Source: Aquimarina algicola
GTDB lineage: Bacteria; Bacteroidota; Bacteroidia; Flavobacteriales; Flavobacteriaceae
DNA: 64,000 nt
Direction: 5' to 3'
Assembly (NCBI RefSeq): GCF_006443095.1
Contig: NZ_VFWZ01000002.1
Span: forward strand, 1,364,001 to 1,428,000
Part shown: positions 29,001-37,116 of the stretch, piece after piece
Numbering within the stretch: the stretch's first letter is position 1
How the letters are laid out: each line of letters begins with the position of its first letter
Position numbers and translations under genes: made by a program
Notes under the pieces: model-generated
What the model saw: the letters and a program-made list of their open reading frames with translations, nothing else
Database searches by the model: none
What the model was told of the DNA's origin: nothing

Positions 29001-29294
29001 AGAATTAAAAAAGAAAAGCCTGATCTTAATTATGAGAGGATTCTTAATGAATTTGGATATTTGTTTTACATCCAAAACAAAACGAAAAAGGCTGTAGAAG
29101 TTTTAGAATTTAATTGCCAGGAACATCCAGAATCATTTAATACTTACGATAGTCTGGGAGAAATTTATGAAATCACAGGGTCTTTTAACAAATCAATCGA
29201 AAATTATAAAAAAGCTATGGCAATAAATGTTTCAGACAATTACCAGAAAAGAGTGAAACAGAAAATACAAGAATTAGAAAGTAAAATGAAATAA
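26016..29294 (+). CDS. Double serine beta-lactamase-fold hydrolase with TPR repeats
   Basis: A signal peptide (to about residue 24) is followed by two class C beta-lactamase/PBP-like domains. Domain one has Ser80-x-x-Lys83 (GSIAK), Tyr165-Ser-Asn167 and a weak third motif HHGSSS at 290-295. Domain two has Ser568-x-x-Lys571 (STSK), Tyr670-Ser-Gly and His811-Gly-Gly. A TPR segment lies between them (about 380-490; FDEALKNYKKSLELDPENKS) and another at the C terminus (about 1010-1080). Such enzymes cleave D-amino-acid peptides, esters or amides in the periplasm. At 1092 residues it is a fusion about three times longer than single-domain members. It diverges from the sensor kinase. Confidence 0.9.
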   Translation: MKTIKVILICLMVISGYTFKINGQNDQIDSLINTCYKRGIFNGNALVIKNGKIIYNVSKGFTSGNKTNQLSMNSIFDIGSIAKEFNAVGIMMLKEEGLLSLDDKISKYQLDLPEWGKKITIKNLLQYSSGLPKVDWGNVNSDQDIYKNLKKLEKLQFEPGKGYLYSNNNVFIQRRIIEKITGLTFTEFLESKILEPVGMSSSVIDHQYENLNFVRAFNSENINDNKQELKMSGWVCPSIYDLAKWTNHLLSYKLISKKSLYQLFENYSKGAESALGNGEFENEKLTLYEHHGSSSNYESLVHYNLKEDTSIILMTNNKSLKIAEIKEAISNILKGKTYEVPQKSIYLTIRKKTYTNVDEGIEYYKKLKEDSYDTYNFTNEWELTRLAYKLFEKNQDEDAVQILKLLISELPKKSEEALEYLGSRILNENKPEKSILVYKLIVNKFPSAKSYSALGGVYYRKKQFDEALKNYKKSLELDPENKSAKKMLLTLSDYTAKSNKEQTDNPQQFTEFEKLKKDIQQKMSKHNLHGLSVAVFEDYKVIWNHEWGIKSADSNEKIDQNTAFSTASTSKAVVAILCGILEEKGLINLNDPISGYLKRWHLPKSDFTQNTQVNWLHLLSHTAGTTQGGFADFYEGDNIPTIVQSLKGELLPRYDKEIDFMFTPGTDWEYSGGGYVIIQMALEDHFGKPLSELMKEHVFLPLGLKNTTMKQPNEKGFLTNVAKVHNSKGEVIRTGLPITPQVAPSGLWSTPSDLSKIAIEVQNALRNTNNKLISNAVAKRITEVFTLKKTGGWSAGWRRSFGFANRDWFSHGGSNTGVGGEFMATMNGGYGIAIQANGDKPNRIPVMSFLRNEIMTIRDWNLPIDTSVLKKAPTHLIKAIEGPYLDFLYNTQGINRISEEDGNLFISSPLFKYLQNSEKNAMYYIGNNTFKVDQYPNYLQFNLDDTNELLSITVFREQSKKNKIVIKKEDIRNHKTQLIDVFSENSIAVAIQEYKRIKKEKPDLNYERILNEFGYLFYIQNKTKKAVEVLEFNCQEHPESFNTYDSLGEIYEITGSFNKSIENYKKAMAINVSDNYQKRVKQKIQELESKMK

Positions 29295-29330
29295 TGTATT
29301 TTTAATCATATTACAATATTGTAAAGAATT

Positions 29331-29368
29331 GCCAAGTAGAATAAACATGTATTCTGCTTGGCGATTTT
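29331..29368 (+). terminator. Probable terminator after the serine hydrolase
   Basis: A 13-bp stem pairs GCCAAGTAGAATA (29331-29343) with TATTCTGCTTGGC (29350-29362), with one G-U pair and loop AACATG. Only a short T-run (GATTTTC) follows, so termination may be incomplete. Confidence 0.65.
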
Positions 29369-29456
29369 CATTCTATATGAATCAAATTAGTACCTTTATC
29401 CATAACAACATTGGCATTAAATTTGTCTTTAGCTAGATGTAGATAAACCAATTGAT

Positions 29457-29942
29457 ATGAAAAATCTTAAAATATTATTCGTTTTATTCAGTTTTGGCAC
29501 ACTTTTTCAATGTGCAAGTCATAAGAATATGGATAAAATGAGTCCAGTAGATACAAATGCATCGTATTTTCAAGAATGGATAGAAGGCAGAGAAGAAGGA
29601 AGCTCTGGTTTTACGGTGTCATTTATTGCTAAAGAGGATGCAGGTATTGTTTTGAAATACGCCTATTTCAAAGGAAAAAAAATAGGATTAAAAAATGATG
29701 GTAACCTATATAGAGGAAAATATGCATATGCTAATACAAAAATGGATTTAGTTATGAGCGATGATCCAAAAGAAGAATTCAAAAATACTGTACCCGCAGC
29801 TATCGAAGAAAAAATTCCTTTTGAGTTAAAGGGAAATGAATGTGTGATTGTATATTCAAAAAACGGAAAAGAAAGCTTTTTTAAAATTAAAGAGTTACCT
29901 CAAAAAAAAGTTGAGGCGATGCCCAACCGACAAAGACAATAA
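29457..29942 (+). CDS. Hypothetical lipoprotein
   Basis: The 161-residue protein has a lipoprotein signal (ILFVLFSFGTLFQCASHKN, Cys at about 19). The mature part is short, beta-rich and basic at the C terminus (KKVEAMPNRQRQ). The recurring feel of VSFIAKEDAGIVLKYAYFKG and RGKYAYANTKMDL does not match a family I know by function. The start ATG at 29457 follows an A-rich leader. It precedes the flippase gene by 35 bp and may share its transcript. Confidence 0.75.
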   Translation: MKNLKILFVLFSFGTLFQCASHKNMDKMSPVDTNASYFQEWIEGREEGSSGFTVSFIAKEDAGIVLKYAYFKGKKIGLKNDGNLYRGKYAYANTKMDLVMSDDPKEEFKNTVPAAIEEKIPFELKGNECVIVYSKNGKESFFKIKELPQKKVEAMPNRQRQ

Positions 29943-29977
29943 AAATTGTATTTTTAGCCCAACAATTATATCTGGAA

Positions 29978-31435
29978 TTGGGCGTACTTCAAAAACTCTT
30001 TAAGCAAACCTTTATTTATGGATTGGCAACTGTTTTGCCAAGAGTATTAGGTATCGTATTAGTACCACTATATGTAAAAGTCCTGGAAAAAGACGAATAT
30101 GGTGTGTATGCGGCTATTATGGCACTGCTTATTACAGGAAATATATTGTTTTCTTATGGTATGGAAACAGCCTTTTTTAGGTTTGTGAATAAAAATCCTG
30201 ATCAAAAAAATAAGGTACAATCTACCTCTCTCACTTCATTGACGATCACAACGATTTTACTTTTGATAGTTGGTATCTTCTATAAAGATGAATTGTCAAG
30301 TTTTCTCCTATTTGAAACACAATATATTGTATTGGGATTATTGATTTTGGGCCTAGATGCGCTTGCAGTTTTACCTTTTGCATGGTTTAGAATCAATGAA
30401 AGGCCTATGCGGTATGCTGTAATCAAGATTCTTAATGTTATTATTAATCTGGGATTCAATCTTTTTTTCTTTTTAATACTACCCAAATTAGTTTCAGGAA
30501 ATGATACCTTTTGGGATACGATATACTTTGAAGAAAATAGAGTTTTGTATGTATTCATTGCAAACATTATAGCAAGTGCATTTACATTACTTTTATTACT
30601 ACCTGTCTATATTAAAATCAAATTTGGATTTGATCTTTTGATATGGAAATCTATGATAAAGTATGCTTTTCCGGTTTTGATTGCCGGGATTGCTTTTTCA
30701 ATCAACGAAGCCTTTGATAAATTACTCCTCAGATATTTACTTCCTGATGATATTGCAGATGGAGAGGTAGGGATATATGCAGCTTGCTATAAATTGGGGG
30801 TTTTTATGACACTCTACAGTACCGCCTTTAGACTAGGAATAGAACCTTTCTTTTTTAACCATGCTAAAGCAAAAGATGCCAAAGAAACGTATGCAAAAAT
30901 TACGTTGTATTTTTCAATTTTAGGAAGCCTTATCTTACTTGGTGTTGTTGTATTTTCAAATTTGTTTAAAAGAATTATTATACCCGATCCTACTTTTTGG
31001 GAAGCGATGTCCATAGTTCCGATTATTTTACTTGCCAACCTATGTTTAGGGTTATATCATAACCTTTCTGTGTGGTATAAAATTACTGATAAAACGAAAT
31101 TTGGAGCTTATATCTCTATTACCGGAGCGATGATAACGCTAGTCCTTAATTTTATTTTAATTCCTAGGTATAGTTATTTTGGATCAGCAGTAGCAACTTT
31201 AGCAGCATATGGATCTATGATGCTATTGTCATGGTATTTTGGTAGGAAATATTATCCTGTTCCCTATAATTTGAAAAAGATAGGACTATATCTTTTGGTA
31301 TCGATTAGCTTTTCTGTCATATCTTTTTACGTCTTTGATAGTAATTATATGATTTCAATCCCGTTATTACTAGTGTTTTTAGTACTTTTATACACTTTAG
31401 AGAAAAAACAAATACGACAGATTTTAAAACGATAA
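29978..31435 (+). CDS. Polysaccharide flippase-like membrane protein (MATE/MOP superfamily, Wzx type)
   Basis: The 485-residue protein has about 14 membrane helices and the N-terminal pattern KQTFIYGLATVLPRVLGIVL followed by VPLYVKVLEKDEYGVY, typical of polysaccharide biosynthesis/export flippases. They move lipid-linked sugars or lipids across the inner membrane. It opens with TTG at 29978; the GVLQKLFKQTFIYG start is normal for the family. It is the first of six genes in the same direction, spaced 8-64 bp apart (dut, nucleotidyltransferase, TPR, DUF4292, EnvC-like). The last two overlap by 4 bp. Confidence 0.88.
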   Translation: MGVLQKLFKQTFIYGLATVLPRVLGIVLVPLYVKVLEKDEYGVYAAIMALLITGNILFSYGMETAFFRFVNKNPDQKNKVQSTSLTSLTITTILLLIVGIFYKDELSSFLLFETQYIVLGLLILGLDALAVLPFAWFRINERPMRYAVIKILNVIINLGFNLFFFLILPKLVSGNDTFWDTIYFEENRVLYVFIANIIASAFTLLLLLPVYIKIKFGFDLLIWKSMIKYAFPVLIAGIAFSINEAFDKLLLRYLLPDDIADGEVGIYAACYKLGVFMTLYSTAFRLGIEPFFFNHAKAKDAKETYAKITLYFSILGSLILLGVVVFSNLFKRIIIPDPTFWEAMSIVPIILLANLCLGLYHNLSVWYKITDKTKFGAYISITGAMITLVLNFILIPRYSYFGSAVATLAAYGSMMLLSWYFGRKYYPVPYNLKKIGLYLLVSISFSVISFYVFDSNYMISIPLLLVFLVLLYTLEKKQIRQILKR

Positions 31436-31498
31436 AGTCTTGATTATTAAACAGTAATAATAGTAGACATCGTTTTTAAAAGATTTAAAATATAACAA

Positions 31499-31933
31499 AT
31501 GCAAATCAAAATCATTAATCGTTCCTCTCACAGTTTACCTCATTACGAGACGATAGCTTCTGCAGGAATGGATCTAAGAGCCAATATAAGTGAACCGATT
31601 ACGTTACAACCATTAGAGAGAACAATTGTAAAGACAGGGTTGTTTATAGAATTACCTATAGGATATGAGGCGCAAGTTCGTCCACGCAGTGGTTTGGCAG
31701 CAAAAAAGGGAATTACCGTACTCAATGCCCCCGGCACTATTGATGCAGATTATAGAGGAGAAGTTGGTGTGATACTTGTCAATTTATCCAACGATGATTT
31801 TGTTATAGAAAATGGAGAACGAATTGCGCAAATGGTAATTGCAAAACATGAGCGAGCAGAATGGGTAGCGGTCAAAGAGCTATCAGAGACTGCCAGAGGA
31901 GAAGGTGGATTTGGTAGTACAGGCGTAAAATAA
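31499..31933 (+). CDS. dut: dUTP diphosphatase
   Basis: This cytoplasmic trimeric enzyme hydrolyses dUTP to dUMP and pyrophosphate, which keeps uracil out of DNA and supplies dTMP synthesis. At 144 residues it has normal length, and all five motifs are present: [34 protein letters not shown] with the catalytic Asp, GERIAQMVI and [10 protein letters not shown] at the C terminus. It lies between the flippase and the nucleotidyltransferase genes. Confidence 0.98.
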   Translation: MQIKIINRSSHSLPHYETIASAGMDLRANISEPITLQPLERTIVKTGLFIELPIGYEAQVRPRSGLAAKKGITVLNAPGTIDADYRGEVGVILVNLSNDDFVIENGERIAQMVIAKHERAEWVAVKELSETARGEGGFGSTGVK

Positions 31934-31964
31934 AATTAAACAATCAATCAAAACAACTTAAAAA

Positions 31965-32981
31965 ATGAAAATTATTGTACCTATGGCAGGTAGAGGTTCA
32001 CGATTAAGACCTCACACACTTACAGTTCCTAAACCATTAATACCTGTAGCAGGAAAACCAATTGTTCATCGATTGGTATCTGACATTACAAAAGTTTTAG
32101 GAGAACCTGTCGAGGAAATTGCATTTGTATTGGGAGATCCAGCTTTTTTTGGAGACGATGTAGTGTCAAGTCTAACAGAATTAGCAGAAGGTCTCGGAGC
32201 AAAAGCTTCTATATACAGGCAAGATCAACCCTTAGGAACGGGTCATGCCATTATGTGTGCAAAGGAATCACTGTCTGGACCTGCGGTTATTGCTTATGCA
32301 GATACATTGATTAGAGCAGACTTTAATCTGGATAAAGAAGCAGATTCGGTAATTTGGGTAAAGCAAGTTGAACATCCAGAGGCTTATGGAGTCGTTAAGC
32401 TTAATGATCAACAATACATCACAGAATTGGTAGAAAAACCAAAAGAATTTGTTTCGGATTTGGCGGTGATAGGAATCTATTATTTTAAAGATGTTGGAGT
32501 ACTTAAAAATGAACTTCAGCATGTTTTGGATCATAATATTATCAATGGTGGAGAATATCAGATCAATGATGGTATCAAAAGAATGATGGCAGATGGTAAG
32601 GTTTTTGTGACAGGAAAAGTTGATGAGTGGATGGATTGCGGGAACAAAAATGTAACCGTAGAAACAAATACTAGAATGCTAGGTTTTTTGCAAAATGATA
32701 ACGAAAATCTTGTGAGTGAAAATGTCATTCAGGAAAATGCTACTGTAATTCCGCCATGTTATATAGGAGACAATGTTACCTTGCGCAACACTACCATAGG
32801 ACCAAACGTCTCTATAGGTAATGATTGTACTGTTGAAGACTCTAATATTAAAAATAGCCTGATTCAGACCCAAACTGTCATAAAAAATGCTAACTTAGAC
32901 AATGCAATGGTAGGTAACAATGTTATTTATGATGGCAACTTCACAACAATCAGTATAGGAGATTACTCTGTTTTAGAATAA
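31965..32981 (+). CDS. Sugar-phosphate nucleotidyltransferase with left-handed beta-helix
   Basis: The N-terminal Rossmann-like pyrophosphorylase domain carries the signature MAGRGSRLRPHTLTVPKPL (residues 7-25) with PVAGKPIVHRL, GTGHAIMCAK, VIAYADTLI and a product-binding region WMDCGNKN. The C-terminal 75 residues form hexapeptide-like turns (NATVIPPCYIGDNVTLRN, TIGPNVSIGNDCTVEDSNI). The enzyme makes an NDP-sugar from NTP and a sugar-1-phosphate; the pattern resembles glucose-1-phosphate thymidylyltransferase or UTP-type enzymes, but the substrate cannot be fixed. It has 338 residues and follows dut by 31 bp. Confidence 0.9.
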   Translation: MKIIVPMAGRGSRLRPHTLTVPKPLIPVAGKPIVHRLVSDITKVLGEPVEEIAFVLGDPAFFGDDVVSSLTELAEGLGAKASIYRQDQPLGTGHAIMCAKESLSGPAVIAYADTLIRADFNLDKEADSVIWVKQVEHPEAYGVVKLNDQQYITELVEKPKEFVSDLAVIGIYYFKDVGVLKNELQHVLDHNIINGGEYQINDGIKRMMADGKVFVTGKVDEWMDCGNKNVTVETNTRMLGFLQNDNENLVSENVIQENATVIPPCYIGDNVTLRNTTIGPNVSIGNDCTVEDSNIKNSLIQTQTVIKNANLDNAMVGNNVIYDGNFTTISIGDYSVLE

Positions 32982-33018
32982 TTTACAGTGTAATTTGAGC
33001 ACTTTTTTAAAGCTTTTT

Positions 33019-34395
33019 ATGATTAAATGTTGTAACTATATATGTCTTTTATACCTACTCTTCGGAATTGGGAAATTTACCGTATATGCTCAAGAGATAG
33101 AGCCTAGACAAGAGATTAATATTGATGATTTAGGTGATGTATCAGACGAGTTTCTAGAGAATTTTTTTGAAGCTTTAAAGCAAAAAGCAATTACAAATTA
33201 TGATAAAGCTATAAATGCACTTAATAAATGTGTAGAGATAAATCCAGAACCTAAGTATTTGTATTTAGAGCTTGGTAAGAATTATTTAGAATTAAAACAG
33301 CATGAAATTGCAGAAGAAAATTTTAAAAAAGCACTAGAAAGTAAACCGGATAATAGATTTATACTCGAATTATTGTTTGAAGTTTATTTTCATCAGCAAA
33401 AATATAAAGAATCTATTGGTGTAGTTGAAAAATTAGTGAAATATAACTCAATGTTCAAAGAGCAATTGGCGAATCTATATTATCATGACAAAAGATATGA
33501 TGAAGCGCTAACACTTATCGATGAGTTGGATGAGGAATATGGTTCTGATGGATATCGAAAACAATTGAGAAAACGAATTTCTTCGAAGATCAAGAATCCT
33601 AGTGGTCAGATTAGTAGATTAGAGAAAAAGATCAAAGAAAAACCAAAATCAGAACAAAACTACCTTAATCTTATTTATCTCTACAGCCAGAATAACGAGG
33701 ATGAAAAAGCATATCAAACTGCTCAGGCTTTATTAAAAAAGAATCCAAAATCAGAACTCGTTCATTTGGCATTGTATAAATTTTATATAGAAGACAATTC
33801 TAAAACAGAACAGGCAATTCAGTCCATGAAAATTGCGTTAAAGAGCAATAAGATTGATAAAGATTCAAAATACAAAGTAATAAGTGACTTTTTGATTTTT
33901 ATAGAGAAACACCCTCAGTACGAGTCTCAATTAGTAGAAGCAGTATCCATACTGTCTAGTGAGCAGGATAATGCAAAGGTTTTTACAGAACTAGGTCATC
34001 ATTATTACAAAAAAGGAGATAAAGAAAAAGCACTTAACTTTTATGAAAGAGGTATTAAAAACAGTACAGGCAATTTTTCTTTATTAAAGCGAGTTTTATT
34101 ATTACAATTAGATTTAAAACGATATACAAAAGCAGAAATAGGGAGCCAGTTTGCACTAGAAATGTTTCCTGCACAACCTATATTTTATTTAGTAAACGGA
34201 GTATCATTAATTCATCTGGATCGTCCCAACGATGCGATTGATATTTTGTCATCAGGAATCGATTATATAATAGAAGATCCAAAAATGGAAGCAGATTTTT
34301 ATAAACAAATGGGAGAAGCGTATTTAAAGCTGGGAGATGCCGCAAAATCATCTGAATATCTTGAAAAATCTAACCAACTTCAGAAAAAATCATAA
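33019..34395 (+). CDS. TPR-repeat exported protein
   Basis: The start is placed at ATG 33019, which gives a compact signal peptide (CLLYLLFGIGKFTVYAQ); a TTG at 32995 would add eight residues. The mature protein of about 435 residues is a TPR solenoid with repeats such as YDKAINALNKCVEINPEPKY, AEENFKKALESKPDNRF, KALNFYERGIKNSTGN and the final GEAYLKLGDAAKSSEYLEKS. It probably acts as a periplasmic scaffold. It follows the nucleotidyltransferase closely and precedes the DUF4292 lipoprotein by 8 bp, an order I associate with flavobacterial genomes. Confidence 0.85.
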   Translation: MIKCCNYICLLYLLFGIGKFTVYAQEIEPRQEINIDDLGDVSDEFLENFFEALKQKAITNYDKAINALNKCVEINPEPKYLYLELGKNYLELKQHEIAEENFKKALESKPDNRFILELLFEVYFHQQKYKESIGVVEKLVKYNSMFKEQLANLYYHDKRYDEALTLIDELDEEYGSDGYRKQLRKRISSKIKNPSGQISRLEKKIKEKPKSEQNYLNLIYLYSQNNEDEKAYQTAQALLKKNPKSELVHLALYKFYIEDNSKTEQAIQSMKIALKSNKIDKDSKYKVISDFLIFIEKHPQYESQLVEAVSILSSEQDNAKVFTELGHHYYKKGDKEKALNFYERGIKNSTGNFSLLKRVLLLQLDLKRYTKAEIGSQFALEMFPAQPIFYLVNGVSLIHLDRPNDAIDILSSGIDYIIEDPKMEADFYKQMGEAYLKLGDAAKSSEYLEKSNQLQKKS

Positions 34396-34403
34396 AAAGT
34401 ATA

Positions 34404-35177
34404 ATGAGTAAGGCTTTGTATTTATTGTGTTTTTGCTTGATAGTATTGAACTCTTGCAAAAGTACAGAAGGGGTAGGGGTAGCTAAGGTTAAAAAACTAA
34501 GTTCAGAAAAGGTTATTACGAATCATTACAAGCAATCTTTTGATTTTAAAACCCTTAACTCTCGTATTAGAGTTAATTATACAGACGGCAAACAATCATT
34601 TAGCCCTATAGCAACACTACGATTAGAAAAAGACAAAACCATTTGGATAAGTGTAAAAATGCTTGGGATTACTTTGGCAAAAGCACTAATCACCCCAGAA
34701 AAAGTTAGTTATTATGAAAAAATAAATAATACTTTTTTTGATGGAGATTTTAGAATGTTAAGTGAATGGCTGGGTACAGAATTAGATTTTGAAAAAGTAC
34801 AGCAAATGCTTTTGGGTCAGGCATTATTTGATCTCAAGCAAGATAAATATAAGGTCGCTATAAACGAACAAAACTATGTGCTCAAACCAAAAGAAGAGTT
34901 AGAATTGTTTGAGCGTCTTTTTTTAATTCAACCTGAAACGTTTAAAATAGCTTCTCAACAATTAACACAAACTGAAGAACAAAGAAATTTATCAATCGAT
35001 TATAAAGGGTATCAAAAGATAGGTAATCAGGATTTCCCAAAGCAGATACATATTAAAGCTACACAAGAGACCAAAGAAACTAATATTGTGATAGATTATA
35101 AGTCTGTTGATTATAATGCTAAAGTAAGTTTTCCATTCAAAATACCATCGGGATATAAGCAAGTTACAATCAAATGA
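34404..35177 (+). CDS. DUF4292 lipoprotein
   Basis: The 257-residue protein has a lipobox (CFCLIVLNSCKSTEG, Cys18) and a beta-rich mature domain with TIWISVKMLGITLAKALITP and KVSYYEKINNTFFDGDF, matching my memory of the DUF4292 family of Bacteroidota. The curved-sheet pattern and the position in an envelope operon recall LolA/LolB-type lipoprotein carriers; that similarity is an inference, not something the sequence proves. The last 4 bp overlap the EnvC-like gene (ATGA), so the two are translationally coupled. Confidence 0.82.
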   Translation: MSKALYLLCFCLIVLNSCKSTEGVGVAKVKKLSSEKVITNHYKQSFDFKTLNSRIRVNYTDGKQSFSPIATLRLEKDKTIWISVKMLGITLAKALITPEKVSYYEKINNTFFDGDFRMLSEWLGTELDFEKVQQMLLGQALFDLKQDKYKVAINEQNYVLKPKEELELFERLFLIQPETFKIASQQLTQTEEQRNLSIDYKGYQKIGNQDFPKQIHIKATQETKETNIVIDYKSVDYNAKVSFPFKIPSGYKQVTIK

Positions 35178-36403
35178 GGTTTTTGAAAATTATATATATA
35201 ATAGGGTTTGTGTTTGTTTGCAGCCCTTCTTTTTCTCAAAGTGCCAAACAACAGCAGCTTGAGCAGGAGCGTCAGCGATTAAGAGAAGAAATAGAACAGA
35301 TGAAACAATTAAGAGCAGATAATAAGCTCAAAGAACGCTCTGTTCTAGATGAAGTAGAAGGGATTAATTCTCAGATTAGTACTAGGCAAAACCTTATAAA
35401 AGTTACAAATCAGCAAGCTAACTTGTTGACAAGAGAGATCAATACCAATTTTAAAAAAATAGATGCTTATCGCAAAGAGCTTAAAGTCCTCAAAGTAGAC
35501 TATGCAAAAATGATTGTTAAGTCATATAAGAGTAAATCCAGCCAGAGTAGAATTATGTTTTTGCTTTCATCTTCAAATTTTGCACAAGCTTATAAGCGAT
35601 TGCAATACATGAAACAGTATAACGAGCATCGCAAAGAGCAAGCAATACGAATAGAAGAAAATACACAAAAACTACAGAAACTCAACACAGATTTATCAAG
35701 ACAAAAAAATGACAAACAAAGGCTGATAGAAGAAAATAGAGAAGCACAGGATAAACTTAAGGAAGAAAAGCAACAGCAAAAGGTATTAATGGCTTCCATT
35801 CGAAAAAAAGAGGGGACTTATACCAGGCAAATCAAACAAAAAGAACAACAGGCCAGTGCTATTGATAGAGCAATTGAAAAATTGATAAGAGAGGCTATTG
35901 CCAAAGTAAATAAAAAAGCTGGTAAAAAGGTAACTAAAAAAGGCTCTGCAACAACATTTGCGCTTACAGCAGAAGCCAAAGTCTTAGCAGATAATTTTAC
36001 TTCTAATAAAGGAAAACTACCTTGGCCTGTAGGAACAGGTAGAATTACTAAAAAATTTGGTCGTCAACCACATCCAACATTACCAAATATCCAGATTAAT
36101 AGTAGCGGAGTAGAGATTGAGACGAAATCTGGGGAAAAAGCCAGAGCAATTTTTGAAGGAGAGGTTATAGCGATACAAAAACTTAGGGGAGCAAGCAGAT
36201 TAGTGCAAATTCGCCATGGTAATTATATTACAACATATTACAATATCGAAAATATTACCGTAAAAGAAGGGCAAAAGGTAGCGACAAAACAAGCCATAGG
36301 ACAAGTGCGAACCAATCCAACCAATGGTAGAGCTATTATGAAATTTTTAATCTACCAAAATGCCAAAAGATTAAATCCTCAGAGTTGGATATATAGAATG
36401 TGA
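35174..36403 (+). CDS. EnvC-like murein hydrolase activator, coiled coil plus degenerate LytM domain
   Basis: Signal peptide (FVFVCSPSFSQ), a long coiled coil at about residues 22-250 rich in Gln, Lys and Glu, and a C-terminal LytM/M23 domain at about 285-409 (LPWPVGTGRITKKFGRQPHP). The zinc ligands of active M23 peptidases are absent: the usual HxGxD position reads NSSGVEIET and the final HxH position reads MKFLIYQ. This is the pattern of EnvC, which does not cut peptidoglycan itself but activates amidases at the division site. The gene overlaps DUF4292 by 4 bp and ends the operon. Confidence 0.88.
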   Translation: MRFLKIIYIIGFVFVCSPSFSQSAKQQQLEQERQRLREEIEQMKQLRADNKLKERSVLDEVEGINSQISTRQNLIKVTNQQANLLTREINTNFKKIDAYRKELKVLKVDYAKMIVKSYKSKSSQSRIMFLLSSSNFAQAYKRLQYMKQYNEHRKEQAIRIEENTQKLQKLNTDLSRQKNDKQRLIEENREAQDKLKEEKQQQKVLMASIRKKEGTYTRQIKQKEQQASAIDRAIEKLIREAIAKVNKKAGKKVTKKGSATTFALTAEAKVLADNFTSNKGKLPWPVGTGRITKKFGRQPHPTLPNIQINSSGVEIETKSGEKARAIFEGEVIAIQKLRGASRLVQIRHGNYITTYYNIENITVKEGQKVATKQAIGQVRTNPTNGRAIMKFLIYQNAKRLNPQSWIYRM

Positions 36404-36411
36404 TTCTTTCT

Positions 36412-36921
36412 TTATACAAATAAAGCCTTTAGCTCAGTAGCATCATCAGGTTTCATCTTACCGGCTAATACTAGGCTGAGTTGCTTGCGACGTAATGCAG
36501 CATCAAAACGTTGTTTTTCTAGTTCTGTTTGGGGCTCAATCGGAGGAACAGCTACAGGAGTTCCGGTTTCGTTAACTGCTACAAATGTGTAGATAGCTTC
36601 ATTTGCCTTTGTTTTTTCTCCGCTTTGCCTATCTTCTACCCAAACATCTATATATACCTCCATAGAAGAAGTAAAAGCTCTTGATACTTTAGCTTCTACA
36701 GTTACAACACTACCTAATGGAATGGCTTTATTGAATGCTACATGGTTTACAGAAGCTGTTACGACAATACGTCTTGAGTGTCTACCTGCTGCAATACCTG
36801 CTGCACGATCCATACGAGCCAAAAGTTCTCCTCCGAATAAGTTGTTCAACGAGTTAGTTTCTCCTGTAAGTACAAAATCAGTTAATACTGCTAGTGATTC
36901 TGAAGGGTGTCTGGCTTCCAT
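36412..36921 (-). CDS. Acyl-CoA thioesterase, hotdog fold
   Basis: This 169-residue cytoplasmic enzyme has the hot-dog motif of the YciA/BACH group: NSLNNLFGGELLARMDRAAG with the catalytic Asp (residues about 21-40), RIVVTASVNHVAFNKAIPLG, VTVEAKVSRAFTSSMEVYID and NEAIYTFVAV. It hydrolyses acyl-CoA to free acid and CoA; chain-length choice is unknown. A TATCTTTGC box on the minus strand (36949-36941) fits the -7 consensus 20 bp upstream of the start. It converges on the EnvC-like gene with an 8-bp gap. Confidence 0.93.
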   Translation of the reverse strand: MEARHPSESLAVLTDFVLTGETNSLNNLFGGELLARMDRAAGIAAGRHSRRIVVTASVNHVAFNKAIPLGSVVTVEAKVSRAFTSSMEVYIDVWVEDRQSGEKTKANEAIYTFVAVNETGTPVAVPPIEPQTELEKQRFDAALRRKQLSLVLAGKMKPDDATELKALFV

Positions 36922-37116
36922 AAAAATAATTGCTTTTTTGGCAAAGATATGAGGTAAAACCAGAACAATAAAATTAGTGTATGAGTTAGCAGAGTTTTAA
37001 CGCTTTAGTTGCATGTATTATAAAAAAACAGTGAATAATATAAAATTATTGAGTCTAAAAATAAGAGTTGATCTATTTATGATATCAAAACTGCATTGAA
37101 TAAAGAGAGATAAGTC

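Noticed and set aside
35990..36403. Active M23 peptidase
   Set aside because: The zinc-binding His and Asp positions are replaced, so an activator role is more likely.
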